A stretch of 64,000 nt of DNA, taken from positions 124,001 through 188,000 of the forward strand of contig NZ_WWCM01000008.1 in the NCBI RefSeq assembly GCF_009857915.1. The letters run 5' to 3'. The translations under genes were made by a program, and so were the position numbers. The notes under the pieces are model-generated. The model did not search any database. It saw nothing but the letters and a program-made list of their open reading frames with translations, and was not told where the DNA came from. Shown in pieces: positions 17,113-27,572 of this stretch. The stretch comes from Duganella qianjiadongensis (GTDB lineage: Bacteria; Pseudomonadota; Gammaproteobacteria; Burkholderiales; Burkholderiaceae_D). Each line of letters opens with the position of its first letter. Within the stretch, counting starts at the first letter, position 1.

Positions 17113-17176
17113 TTTTACGCCTTGTTTACAGCGCCGCTGTAAGTGTTTACACCATCTTTAGATCCTAATCGATAAC
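17113..17176 (+). promoter_or_regulatory. Phased TTTAC-repeat promoter 2 (KdpE-like), upstream of the TorF-type porin
   Basis: Repeats TTTTAC (17113), GTTTAC (17124), GTTTAC (17145) and CTTTAG (17156) are spaced 11, 21 and 11 bp, with -10-like GATAAC at 17171. Spacing and bases are nearly identical to the kdp promoter region at 18031-18094, including the bases around the third and fourth repeats (GTGTTTACA, CATCTTTAGA). Likely bound by one OmpR-family regulator; KdpE is the obvious local candidate. Confidence 0.65.
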
Positions 17177-17186
17177 CTGCTGCCTA

Positions 17187-17202
17187 CCCCCGATACCGGG
17201 GG
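17187..17202 (+). other. Leader hairpin in the porin 5' UTR
   Basis: CCCCCG and CGGGGG flank ATAC, giving a very stable 6-bp hairpin in the predicted leader between the -10 and the AGGGGAAG ribosome site at about 17223. The C-run could alternatively pair with the G-run of the ribosome site, so translational control is conceivable. Structure is seen; function is a guess. Confidence 0.4.
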
Positions 17203-17233
17203 TTGATCGCATCGTTATAACTTAGGGGAAGTC

Positions 17234-18001
17234 ATGAAGAAATTGTTTATTGCCAGCGCCATTCTGGCCGCCTGCACCAGTGTCACCGCCCGTGCCGAAG
17301 ACAGCGCCAGTGCGGCTGATGCCAAGCCTGAGCATGAAACCAGTTTTAATGCGGCGCTGGTGAGCGATTACCGCTACCGCGGCATTTCGCAAACCCGTTT
17401 GCAGCCGGCCCTGCAGGGTGGTTTCGACTATAGCCATAACCCTACCGGCCTGTATGCAGGCACCTGGCTGTCGACCATTAAATGGACCGCAGATGCGGGC
17501 GGCTCCGGCCATGTCGAGTGGGATCTGTATGCGGGCCAGCGCGGCAATCTGAGCGCAGCAGTCAGCTATGACGTGGGTGTGCTGGGCTATGTGTATGCAC
17601 ATAACGGCCTAGGCCGCGTGAGCGGCATGGCCGATGCCAACACGGCGGAAGTATATGGCCAGCTAGGCTATGGCCCCGCTTACTTCAAGTATTCGCACGC
17701 GCTGACCAATCTGTTTGGTTTTGCCGACAGCAGGAACAGCGGCTATCTGGATCTGGGCGCCAATATTGATCTGGCTGATGGTCTGGTCGCCAATCTGCAT
17801 GCCGGTCGCCAGCAAGTCCGTGGCAATGATGCGGCCAGCTATACCGACTGGAAAATTGGTTTCACCAAGGACTTCGGCGTCGCCACCGTCGCACTGGCCA
17901 TGGTCACCACCAATGCCAGCAAGACGGCTTATGCATCGCCCGCTAATGGCAAGTTCCTGGGCCGGAATGCCTTGTGGCTGAGCGTCGGCAAGACCTTCTG
18001 A
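17234..18001 (+). CDS. TorF-family putative outer-membrane porin (TIGR02001 type)
   Basis: A 255-residue protein with a signal peptide (residues 1-21, ending ARA). The mature part carries the diagnostic early motif VSDYRYRGISQT and alternating beta strands rich in Gly and aromatic residues, ending WLSVGKTF with the C-terminal Phe expected of outer-membrane barrels. TIGR02001/TorF proteins are predicted small porins of unknown substrate, common in proteobacteria. Its promoter is a near copy of the kdp promoter, so it is probably expressed under potassium limitation or osmotic change, perhaps as a cation-permeable pore. That role is inferred from regulation only. Strong AGGGGAAG site before the ATG. 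Confidence 0.85.
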   Translation: MKKLFIASAILAACTSVTARAEDSASAADAKPEHETSFNAALVSDYRYRGISQTRLQPALQGGFDYSHNPTGLYAGTWLSTIKWTADAGGSGHVEWDLYAGQRGNLSAAVSYDVGVLGYVYAHNGLGRVSGMADANTAEVYGQLGYGPAYFKYSHALTNLFGFADSRNSGYLDLGANIDLADGLVANLHAGRQQVRGNDAASYTDWKIGFTKDFGVATVALAMVTTNASKTAYASPANGKFLGRNALWLSVGKTF

Positions 18002-18030
18002 ATTGCCTGAAGCAGCGGGAAGATGCGGAT

Positions 18031-18094
18031 TTTTACAGTTTGTTTACACCCGCTGCGCCAGTGTTTACAACATCTTTAGACCGGGCTCGCTAAT
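18031..18094 (+). promoter_or_regulatory. Phased TTTAC-repeat promoter 3, kdp operon promoter with putative KdpE sites
   Basis: Repeats TTTTAC (18031), GTTTAC (18042), GTTTAC (18063) and CTTTAG (18074) with 11, 21 and 11 bp spacing, followed by -10-like GCTAAT at 18089. The start codon of the first small ORF is 53 bp after the last repeat. The E. coli KdpE site also consists of T-rich TTTATA/TTTACA direct repeats just upstream of the kdpFABC promoter, which supports this as the KdpE operator here. Confidence 0.7.
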
Positions 18095-18131
18095 CTGCTA
18101 TTTCTTGATATGCGCGCTTTGAAGGGGAACC

Positions 18132-18224
18132 ATGGACGCTTTGTATATAGCTTTATTGCTGGCTTTTGGGGCCATGATCGTAGGCTTTGCCGCTGCCTGT
18201 GCGCGGCTGGAGGGCAAACAATGA
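18132..18224 (+). CDS. 30-residue membrane peptide preceding kdpF
   Basis: ATG at 18132, preceded by AAGGGGAA, encodes a 30-residue peptide with one hydrophobic helix (ALYIALLLAFGAMIVGFAAA) and a charged end (CARLEGKQ). Its stop overlaps the kdpF start (ATGA), implying translational coupling. It is distinct from kdpF, which is complete and follows. Similar very short helix-plus-charged-tail ORFs precede kdpF in a number of other bacteria, so it may be an accessory subunit of the Kdp complex. Function not established. Confidence 0.7.
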   Translation: MDALYIALLLAFGAMIVGFAAACARLEGKQ

Positions 18225-18310
18225 GCAGCTTTTATGTGGTAGGCGCACTCACGGCAGGCGCTTTGCTGGTGTATCTGGTAGTGGCCTTGCTGAAAGCGGA
18301 GGAACTCTGA
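18221..18310 (+). CDS. kdpF: Potassium-transporting ATPase subunit KdpF
   Basis: A 29-residue single-helix peptide starting [13 protein letters not shown] and ending ALLKAEEL. It matches the KdpF pattern of a Tyr near the N-terminus, a Gly-rich helix, LxxYLxxALLxPE and an acidic end. KdpF stabilises the KdpFABC inner-membrane K+ pump. Start overlaps the stop of the preceding peptide by 4 bp, and kdpA starts 1 bp after its stop, so all three are translationally linked. Confidence 0.88.
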   Translation: MSSFYVVGALTAGALLVYLVVALLKAEEL

Positions 18311-18311
18311 T

Positions 18312-20129
18312 ATGAGTATGCAATCTATCATTTTGCTGGCCGTATTCCTGCTGGTGCTGCTGGCGCTGGCCTATCCGCTGGCCAGCATCCTGACCCGCGT
18401 GGGGCAGGGCGGCGCCGTGCCGGGCATGGGCTGGCTAGGCAAGCTGGAACAGCTGATGTACCGCCTGGCCGGTGTGCCGGTCCAGCAGGACGTGGCCGTG
18501 GGCCAGAGCTGGAAAGCCTACGCCCTCTCGCTGATGCTGTTCAACGGCATCGGGGCGCTGTTTGTGTATGCGCTGCAGCGCGTACAGCAATGGCTGCCGC
18601 TCAATCCCCAGGGACTGGCGAATATCTCGCCCGATTCATCCTTCAATACGGCCATCAGCTTTGTCGCCAACACCAACTGGCAGGGTTATAGCGGCGAACA
18701 GACCATGAGCTATCTGACCCAGATGCTGGCGCTGACCTGCCAGAACTTCTTCTCGGCGGCGACCGGTATGGCCGTGGCCTATGCGCTGATCCGCGGTTTT
18801 TCGGCCCGCTCGGCCAGCGCCATCGGCAATTTCTGGGCCGATGTGACCCGCTCCACGCTGTATGTGCTGCTGCCGCTGTCGCTGGTATTTGCCGTGTTCC
18901 TCGGCAGCCAGGGCGTGATCCAGAATTTCTCCGCCTATCAGGAAGTCAGCCTGATGGATCCGGTCACCTACACCCAGCCGAAAACCGGCGCCGATGGCCA
19001 GCCTGTGCTCGATGCCAAGGGCCAGCCCGTGACGGAGACCCTGAGCACCGACAAGCAGCTCATCGCCATGGGACCGGTGGCGTCGCAGGAAGCCATCAAG
19101 ATGCTGGGCACTAATGGCGGTGGCTTCTTTAACGCCAATTCCGCCCATCCTTACGAGAATCCGAATGCGCTGACCAACTTCTTCCAGATGATCGCCATCT
19201 TCCTGATTCCGGCCGCGCTGTGCTTTACCTTTGGCCGTATGGTGGGCGACCGTCGTCAGGGCTGGGCCGTGCTGGCCGCCATGAGCGTGCTGTTCGTGGC
19301 GCTGACCGTGGTGGTGATGAGCGCCGAGCAGCAGGCCCACCCGCTGCTGCAAGCCATGAATGTGGACCAGAGCAGCAGTGCGCTGCAGTCGGGCGGCTAT
19401 ATGGAAGGCAAGGAGACCCGCTTCGGCATCAGTGCTTCCACCCTGTTTGCCGCCGTGACCACGGCCGCTTCCTGCGGCGCCGTCAACGCCATGCATGATT
19501 CCTTCCTGCCGCTGGGCGGCATGGTGCCGATGCTGCTGATCCAGTTCGGCGAGGTGATCTTCGGCGGCGTGGGTTCCGGCCTGTACGGCATGCTGATCTT
19601 CGCCATCATGGCGGTCTTCATCGCCGGCCTGATGATAGGCCGCACGCCCGAATATCTGGGCAAGAAGATCCAGTCCTACGAAATGAAGATGACCTCGATC
19701 GCCATCCTGGTGACGCCTACGCTGGTGCTGGCCGGTACTGCTATCGCCGTGCTGTGCGATGCCGGCAAGGCGGGCATCGCCAATCCCGGCGCCCATGGTT
19801 TCTCGGAGATTCTGTACGCCTTCAGCTCGGCCGCCAACAACAATGGCAGCGCGTTTGCCGGCCTGTCCGCCAATACGCCGTTCTATAACGTCATGCTGGG
19901 CATCGCCATGTGGTTCGGCCGCTTCGCCATGATTATTCCGATACTGGCGATTGCCGGTTCGCTGGCGGCCAAGCAGCGGCTGGAAGCCAATGCCGGCACC
20001 ATGCCCACCCACGGCCCCATCTTCATCGGTTTGCTGATCGCTGTGGTGGCGCTGGTCGGCGTACTCAATTACGTGCCGGCGCTGGCGCTCGGCCCGGTGG
20101 TCGAACACCTGCAGCTGTTCGTGCATTAA
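18312..20129 (+). CDS. kdpA: Potassium-transporting ATPase channel subunit KdpA
   Basis: A 605-residue multispanning inner-membrane protein, the K+-selective channel-like subunit of the high-affinity KdpFABC P-type ATPase. Filter-region motifs are visible, such as [18 protein letters not shown] and [14 protein letters not shown]. Length is slightly above the usual 557-600 because of a periplasmic loop around residues 225-250. It binds K+ and passes it through the inter-subunit tunnel to KdpB. Second or third gene of the kdp operon under the repeat-array promoter at 18031. Confidence 0.97.
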   Translation: MSMQSIILLAVFLLVLLALAYPLASILTRVGQGGAVPGMGWLGKLEQLMYRLAGVPVQQDVAVGQSWKAYALSLMLFNGIGALFVYALQRVQQWLPLNPQGLANISPDSSFNTAISFVANTNWQGYSGEQTMSYLTQMLALTCQNFFSAATGMAVAYALIRGFSARSASAIGNFWADVTRSTLYVLLPLSLVFAVFLGSQGVIQNFSAYQEVSLMDPVTYTQPKTGADGQPVLDAKGQPVTETLSTDKQLIAMGPVASQEAIKMLGTNGGGFFNANSAHPYENPNALTNFFQMIAIFLIPAALCFTFGRMVGDRRQGWAVLAAMSVLFVALTVVVMSAEQQAHPLLQAMNVDQSSSALQSGGYMEGKETRFGISASTLFAAVTTAASCGAVNAMHDSFLPLGGMVPMLLIQFGEVIFGGVGSGLYGMLIFAIMAVFIAGLMIGRTPEYLGKKIQSYEMKMTSIAILVTPTLVLAGTAIAVLCDAGKAGIANPGAHGFSEILYAFSSAANNNGSAFAGLSANTPFYNVMLGIAMWFGRFAMIIPILAIAGSLAAKQRLEANAGTMPTHGPIFIGLLIAVVALVGVLNYVPALALGPVVEHLQLFVH

Positions 20130-20141
20130 GAGGAGTTCAAG

Positions 20142-22286
<2,145 letters not shown>

Positions 22287-22297
22287 GAGGAACTGGT

Positions 22298-22948
22298 ATG
22301 AATAACGCAAACTCTGCCTCCCGCGCAGCGCAATTACGTCCTGCCACCCTGCTGTTTGCCATCCTGTCCGTGCTGTGCGGCGTGCTGTATCCGCTGCTGG
22401 TATGCGGCTTCGTCGGCCTGCTGTTTCCGGCCAAGGCAGGCGGCAGCCTGATCGAACAGAACGGCAAGCTGGTAGGCTCCAGTCTGATCGGCCAGGCCTT
22501 CTCTGCGCCGCAGTATTTCTGGAGCCGTCCTTCGGCGACAGCGCCGATGCCGAATAATGCGGCCGCTTCCTCCGGTGCCAATCAGGGGCCGACCAACCCG
22601 GCGCTGGCCGATGCCGTCAAGGGCCGCATCGAGGCGCTGCACGCTGCCGAGGCAGCCGTCGGCCTGGCGCCATCGTCTGCCGCTATTCCGGTGGATCTGG
22701 TGACGGCTTCGGCTTCCGGGCTGGACCCGGACATCAGCGTGGCGGCGGCGCTGTATCAGGTGCCGCGCGTGGCGGCGGCGCGCCGGCTCGATGCGTTGCA
22801 CGTGCGCGCACTGGTGGAACAGCTGAGCGAAGCTGCGCTGCTGGGTGTACTGGGCGAGCCACGGGTGAACGTACTGGCCCTGAACCGAGCGCTTGATGCC
22901 GAGCGCAGCAAGCTGCTGGCGCAGGCCGCGCTAGCTGGTGCGCACTGA
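22298..22948 (+). CDS. kdpC: Potassium-transporting ATPase subunit KdpC
   Basis: A 216-residue protein with one N-terminal transmembrane helix (about residues 12-37) and a periplasmic domain. Family motifs are LIGQAF, YFWSRPSAT and the SGLDPDIS stretch, followed by ARRL and a C-terminal VNVLALN. KdpC is an accessory subunit that increases K+ affinity and stabilises KdpFAB. Follows kdpB with a GAGAGGAA ribosome site. Confidence 0.95.
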   Translation: MNNANSASRAAQLRPATLLFAILSVLCGVLYPLLVCGFVGLLFPAKAGGSLIEQNGKLVGSSLIGQAFSAPQYFWSRPSATAPMPNNAAASSGANQGPTNPALADAVKGRIEALHAAEAAVGLAPSSAAIPVDLVTASASGLDPDISVAAALYQVPRVAAARRLDALHVRALVEQLSEAALLGVLGEPRVNVLALNRALDAERSKLLAQAALAGAH

Positions 22949-22971
22949 AAGCTGGGGTAGAATGCAGTTCC

Positions 22972-25773
22972 ATGTTTTCTAGTGAAAAGCTGCGGCCCGG
23001 CCGCCCCGATCCCGATGCGTTGCTGGCGCAGGTGCAGGCACAGGAACGCAAGGCGGCGCGCGGCAGGTTGCGCATCTATTTTGGTGCTTCGGCCGGCGTC
23101 GGCAAGACCTACGCCATGCTGGCGGCCGCGCACAAGCTGCAGGCCAGCCCCGTGCCCCCCGTGCTGCTGGTGGGCGTGGTGGAAACCCATGGCCGCAGCG
23201 AAACGGCGGCCATGCTCGATGGCTTGCCGCTACTGCCTATGCGCCAGGTGGCCTATCGCGGCAAAAGCATCGCCGAATTCGATATCGACGGCGCGCTGGC
23301 ACAGCATCCGGTCCTGATACTGATAGACGAACTGGCACATTCGAATGCGCCCGGTTCGCGCCATCCCAAGCGCTGGCAGGATGTGGAGGAATTGCTTGAT
23401 GCCGGCATCGATGTTTTCACCACCGTCAATGTGCAGCATCTGGAAAGCCTGAACGATGTGGTGGGCGGCATCACCAGCGTACGCGTTAGCGAGACGGTGC
23501 CCGATACGGTCTTCGATCAGGCCGACGAGGTGGTGCTGGTCGATATTCCGGCGGATGAATTGCTGGCGCGGCTGAAGAGCGGCAGGGTGTATCAGGCGGC
23601 GCAGGCGGAACGGGCGGCGCGCAATTTCTTCCGCAAGGGGAATCTGATCGCATTGCGCGAACTGGCGTTGCGGCGCACCGCCGACCGGGTCGAAGGCGAC
23701 GTGCGGGCCTATCGGGTCGAACAATCGATAGACGCGATCTGGAAGACCGGCGCGGCCCTGCTGGCCTGCGTGGGGCCACGTCCCGGCGGCGAGCACACGG
23801 TACGCAGCACGGCGCGGCTGGCCAGCCAGCTGGGCACGGCCTGGCACGCGATTTATGTGGAAACCCCAGCCTTGCAGCGTTTGCCTGCCGTGCAGCGTGA
23901 ACAGATACTGCAGACGCTCAAGCTGGCGCAGGATCTGGGCGCGGTGACGGCAGTGATCTCGGCGCAGGATATCGCGGCGGCGGCGGTCGATTATGCCCGC
24001 AGCCACAATCTGTCCAAGCTGGTGCTGGGGCGCACGCGGCGCAACTGGCCGTGGCAGGCCAGTGCGGGCAGGCAGATCACCCGGCTGGCGGGCGAGCTGG
24101 ATCTGATCGAGATAGGCGCGGCGGATCAGGACAGCTCTGGCGGCACGCCCGGCGGCTACGGCAAACCTGCGTACGGCAGCGTGCCCGATCTGGATGAAGC
24201 CCGGGACGATGGCGAAGGCAGCTATCTGTGGCGGCGCAAACAGGGTTATATCTGGGCAGCGGCGGCCAGCCTGTTTACTGCGCTGGCGGCAACGCCCCTG
24301 CTGGCATGGCTGGACCTGGCCAATATCGCCATGCTGTTCCTGCTGGTGGTGGTGCTGGTGGCGTGGCGTTTTGGCCGTGGACCGTCGGTGCTGGCTACCT
24401 GCGTCAGTGTGGCCTGTTTCGATTTTTTCTTTGTGCCGCCGCGCTTCGACTTCGCCGTTTCGGACTTCCAGTATCTGATCACTTTTGTCGTGATGCTGGT
24501 GGTGGGACTGTTCACTGGCCACCTGACTTCCGATCTGCGCTTTCAGGCGCGGGTGGCCTCCAACCGCGAAGCGCGTTCGCGCGCGCTGTATGAATTTTCC
24601 CGCGAGCTGTCCGGCGCCTTGCAGACCGAGCAGATTTTCGAAATTACCCATCAGGCCATACAGCGGGCGTTTCGCGCCCGTGCCACGCTGATCGTGCCGG
24701 ACGAGCACGGGCGTTTGCAGCTGCCCCGTCTGGGCGGCGCCGACGCCGCCACCTACCGTCATGGCGCGGCGCTGGATCTGGCGATCGCCCAGTGGGCGTT
24801 TGATCGTGCCGAGAGTGCCGGTCTGGGCACGGATACCCTGCCGGCCAGCCGCATCTTTTACCTGCCGCTGGTCGCCCCCATGCGTACCCGTGGCGTGCTG
24901 GCCATCGAACCCCAGCACCGGCGCTGGATTCTGATTCCGGAACAGCGCCAGCAGCTCGATACCTTCGCCGCGCTGGCAGCGATTGCGCTGGAGCGCGTGC
25001 ACTATATCGAAGTGGCGCAGAATGCGCTGGTGAATATGGAGTCCGAGCGTCTGCGTAACTCTCTGCTGGCGGCGCTGTCGCATGATTTGCGCACGCCTTT
25101 GACGTCGCTGGTCGGCCTGTCCGAGTCGCTGGTGATAGCGCGTCCGCCCCTGTCCGAGGCACAGCGGCTGACCGCCAGCGCGCTGCACGAAGAAGCCCTG
25201 CGTATGAGCACGCTGGTGGCCAATCTGCTGGACATGGCCCGCATCCAGAGTGGTGAAGTCAAGTTCAACCTGCAATGGCAGGCGCTGGAAGAGGTGGTGG
25301 GCAGCGCGCTGCGCGCCAGTGCCTCGCAGCTGCGCCAGCATACCGTGGTGACGCACCTGCCGGCCGATCTGCCGCTGGTACAATTCGACGCTGTGCTGAT
25401 CGAGCGGGTGCTGTGCAATCTGCTGGAAAACGCTGCAAAATATACTCCGCCCGGTGCGCAGATCGTGCTGGCGGCGCAGGCGCGCGGTACTCTGCTATGC
25501 GTCAGCGTGTGCGATGATGGTCCGGGCCTGCCGCCCGGCCGCGAGGAACAGCTGTTTGAAAAATTTACCCGTGGCGAACGCGAATCGAACAAGCCGGGCG
25601 TGGGGCTGGGGCTGGCGATCTGCCGCGCGATTATCGAAGCGCACGGCGGCAAGATAGCGGCCGTGCCTACACCGCTGGGCGGCGCCGGTTTTGAATTCAC
25701 CCTGCCGCTGGGCACGCCGCCGCTGCCACCGGAACCGGACCTCGACGCACCCGCAGCAACACAGGACGCCTGA
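22972..25773 (+). CDS. kdpD: Osmosensitive K+ channel histidine kinase KdpD
   Basis: A 933-residue inner-membrane sensor kinase. N-terminal KdpD domain with the P-loop GASAGVGKT (about 41-49) and LIDELAHSN; a universal-stress-protein-like domain (about 255-380); four short transmembrane helices of the DUF4118 type (about 425-520); a GAF-like region; HisKA with the phospho-acceptor H704 in LSHDLRTPL; and a HATPase domain with DDGPGLPPG and GVGLGLAICRA. It senses low K+ or ionic stress and phosphorylates KdpE. Situated 23 bp after kdpC and 4 bp before kdpE, so the whole pump-plus-sensor set is probably transcribed together. Confidence 0.96.
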   Translation: MFSSEKLRPGRPDPDALLAQVQAQERKAARGRLRIYFGASAGVGKTYAMLAAAHKLQASPVPPVLLVGVVETHGRSETAAMLDGLPLLPMRQVAYRGKSIAEFDIDGALAQHPVLILIDELAHSNAPGSRHPKRWQDVEELLDAGIDVFTTVNVQHLESLNDVVGGITSVRVSETVPDTVFDQADEVVLVDIPADELLARLKSGRVYQAAQAERAARNFFRKGNLIALRELALRRTADRVEGDVRAYRVEQSIDAIWKTGAALLACVGPRPGGEHTVRSTARLASQLGTAWHAIYVETPALQRLPAVQREQILQTLKLAQDLGAVTAVISAQDIAAAAVDYARSHNLSKLVLGRTRRNWPWQASAGRQITRLAGELDLIEIGAADQDSSGGTPGGYGKPAYGSVPDLDEARDDGEGSYLWRRKQGYIWAAAASLFTALAATPLLAWLDLANIAMLFLLVVVLVAWRFGRGPSVLATCVSVACFDFFFVPPRFDFAVSDFQYLITFVVMLVVGLFTGHLTSDLRFQARVASNREARSRALYEFSRELSGALQTEQIFEITHQAIQRAFRARATLIVPDEHGRLQLPRLGGADAATYRHGAALDLAIAQWAFDRAESAGLGTDTLPASRIFYLPLVAPMRTRGVLAIEPQHRRWILIPEQRQQLDTFAALAAIALERVHYIEVAQNALVNMESERLRNSLLAALSHDLRTPLTSLVGLSESLVIARPPLSEAQRLTASALHEEALRMSTLVANLLDMARIQSGEVKFNLQWQALEEVVGSALRASASQLRQHTVVTHLPADLPLVQFDAVLIERVLCNLLENAAKYTPPGAQIVLAAQARGTLLCVSVCDDGPGLPPGREEQLFEKFTRGERESNKPGVGLGLAICRAIIEAHGGKIAAVPTPLGGAGFEFTLPLGTPPLPPEPDLDAPAATQDA

Positions 25774-25777
25774 AACC

Positions 25778-26476
25778 ATGAGTGAGCTATCCCCGACCGC
25801 CCTGCTGGTCGAAGACGAACCGCAGATCCGCCGTTTTGTGCGCGCCGCGCTGGAGCAGGAGGGCTGGCAGGTGCACGAAGCGGCAACGCTGCAGCGCGGC
25901 CTGATCGATGCGGGTACCCGCAAGCCCGATCTGATTGTGCTCGATCTGGGCCTGCCCGACGGTGACGGCAACAGCTTTATCAGCGACGTGCGCAAATGGT
26001 CGCAAGTGCCGATCATCGTACTGTCGGCCCGTGTTGGCGAGGAGGACAAGATCGCCGCGCTCGATGCCGGCGCCGATGACTATCTGGCCAAGCCCTTCGG
26101 CGTGGGCGAGCTGCTGGCACGTATGCGCGCCACTTTGCGGCGCCAGCGCCAGCCGCTGGCGGATGCCGCCGGTCTGGTGAGTTTTGGCGACGTCTCGGTG
26201 GATATCCGCAACCGCCGCGTGCTGCGCGCCGGCCAGCCCGTGCACCTGACGCCGACCGAATTCCGCCTGCTGTCGGTGCTGGTGGCCAACGCCGGACGGG
26301 TGATGACGAATGTGCAGCTGCTGCGCTCTGTATGGGGGCCGGCGCAGTCGGAAAATGGCCACTATCTGCGCATCTACATGGGCCATCTGCGCCACAAGCT
26401 GGAAGCCGATCCGGCCCAGCCGCGCTATCTGCTGACGGAAACGGCAGTGGGCTACCGGCTGCAATTGCCGGGCTAG
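25778..26476 (+). CDS. kdpE: KDP operon response regulator KdpE
   Basis: A 232-residue OmpR/PhoB-family regulator. Receiver domain with acidic pocket VEDE, phospho-acceptor D56 in IVLDLGLP, and the conserved Lys in LAKPFG; C-terminal winged helix with LTPTEFRLL and YLRIYMGHLRHKLE. ATG 25778 is used because the receiver starts immediately after it. Activated by KdpD, it turns on the kdp promoter. The three repeat-array promoters at 16126, 17113 and 18031 are its likely targets in this window. Confidence 0.95.
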   Translation: MSELSPTALLVEDEPQIRRFVRAALEQEGWQVHEAATLQRGLIDAGTRKPDLIVLDLGLPDGDGNSFISDVRKWSQVPIIVLSARVGEEDKIAALDAGADDYLAKPFGVGELLARMRATLRRQRQPLADAAGLVSFGDVSVDIRNRRVLRAGQPVHLTPTEFRLLSVLVANAGRVMTNVQLLRSVWGPAQSENGHYLRIYMGHLRHKLEADPAQPRYLLTETAVGYRLQLPG

Positions 26477-26490
26477 ACGGCAACAGCCTG

Positions 26491-27405
26491 CTAGCATTCG
26501 CGGCGCAGCATGACGTAGCCGAATCTGGATACGTCGGTCTGGGCAAAGCCGCGTTTCAGCAGCATGGAGAGCATGGTCGATTCGGGCCGGCAGGCCGCGA
26601 TGAGCGTGCGCTGCTTGTAGTGCGAGCAGAAGAAGTCGACCATCAGGCTGCCCAGTCCCTGGCCGCGGTTACGCGGATCAACCACCATGGCGTGCAGTTC
26701 GCGTGACAGCACATCCTTTTGATCTACGCCGAGCAGCATCATGTAGCTGCGCACTTCGCCTTCGGATTCGGCGACCCAGAATTCGATAGGAACGGTGCAC
26801 TGTCCGCCCGACCAGACATCACGCAGGGCGCTGCCCTGCAGAATGCCGGCGCGGAAGCTTGAATCGAGCGCAGCCTGACGGACGCTGTCGGTGATCACCT
26901 GATCAAAGCTGCCACTACTGGCTGCCAGCGAAGTGAGGTGAATTATGGCCGGCACGTCATCGGGAACCGCGCGCCGGATCGAGGATTCGAGATGGCGCAG
27001 GTGGCGTTCGTGCTTGAAACTGCTGCGGATGTGGCGCGCATGTTCCAGTATATGATTGCGCTGCCGGCGCAGTGCCAGAGCAATCAGCGCCATGCAGCCA
27101 TAGAAAGCCGCACTTTGTAGCACATCGTAGGTGAGCATCAGCGCGGATTGATGCTGCGCCCGCATCAAGCTGAAATCGATGACCCGGGCGGCAGTTGATA
27201 AAACCACAAATAGCAAGGCCGGCCAGCGACCGAACCACCACGCCGCCAGTGCGGTGGGGATGCACAGGAAGGGGGCATAGGAAATGCTGGCCCCGGTGTC
27301 CATATCGAGCAGGAAGATCAGAGCTTCCAGCAGCAGCAGGGAGAGCAGCAGCTGGCGTGGGCGGAGCCGGCGCAGCCGCTCCGAAAAAGTTCGTTGGTAT
27401 AGCAT
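26491..27405 (-). CDS. Membrane-anchored GNAT N-acetyltransferase
   Basis: A 304-residue fusion. The first half (residues 17-110) contains three to four hydrophobic helices resembling the small membrane sensor modules found at the N-terminus of histidine kinases. After a basic coiled linker (HILEHARHIRSSFKHERHLRHL) comes a GNAT domain from about residue 140, with the acetyl-CoA loop VVDPRNRGQGLGSLM and a C-terminal GFAQTD strand. The product would be an inner-membrane protein with a cytoplasmic acetyltransferase; substrate unknown. It converges with kdpE, with only 14 bp between the stops. The fusion of a sensor-type membrane part to GNAT is uncommon. Confidence 0.75.
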   Translation of the reverse strand: MLYQRTFSERLRRLRPRQLLLSLLLLEALIFLLDMDTGASISYAPFLCIPTALAAWWFGRWPALLFVVLSTAARVIDFSLMRAQHQSALMLTYDVLQSAAFYGCMALIALALRRQRNHILEHARHIRSSFKHERHLRHLESSIRRAVPDDVPAIIHLTSLAASSGSFDQVITDSVRQAALDSSFRAGILQGSALRDVWSGGQCTVPIEFWVAESEGEVRSYMMLLGVDQKDVLSRELHAMVVDPRNRGQGLGSLMVDFFCSHYKQRTLIAACRPESTMLSMLLKRGFAQTDVSRFGYVMLRREC

Positions 27406-27572
27406 GGTTGCTGAAATCCCGTGACAGCTGGGGCTGGGGTGTCTAAGGGCCTACAGGCTAAAGCAGGTACACCCCAAGAGCAACTTGAGGTTTGTATGTA
27501 ATTGTATCCTCGCCTTGTGACGGAGGCCAAACAGCAGGGCTTGCTGTGTGGCTCCGGCATGATATTTCTCAA

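Noticed and set aside
23230-25383. 717-codon minus-strand frame opposite kdpD
   Set aside because: Antisense shadow of KdpD.
27521-27557. Inverted repeat after the VWA gene
   Set aside because: Partial pairing with a bulge and no U-tract on the minus strand; too weak to annotate as a terminator.
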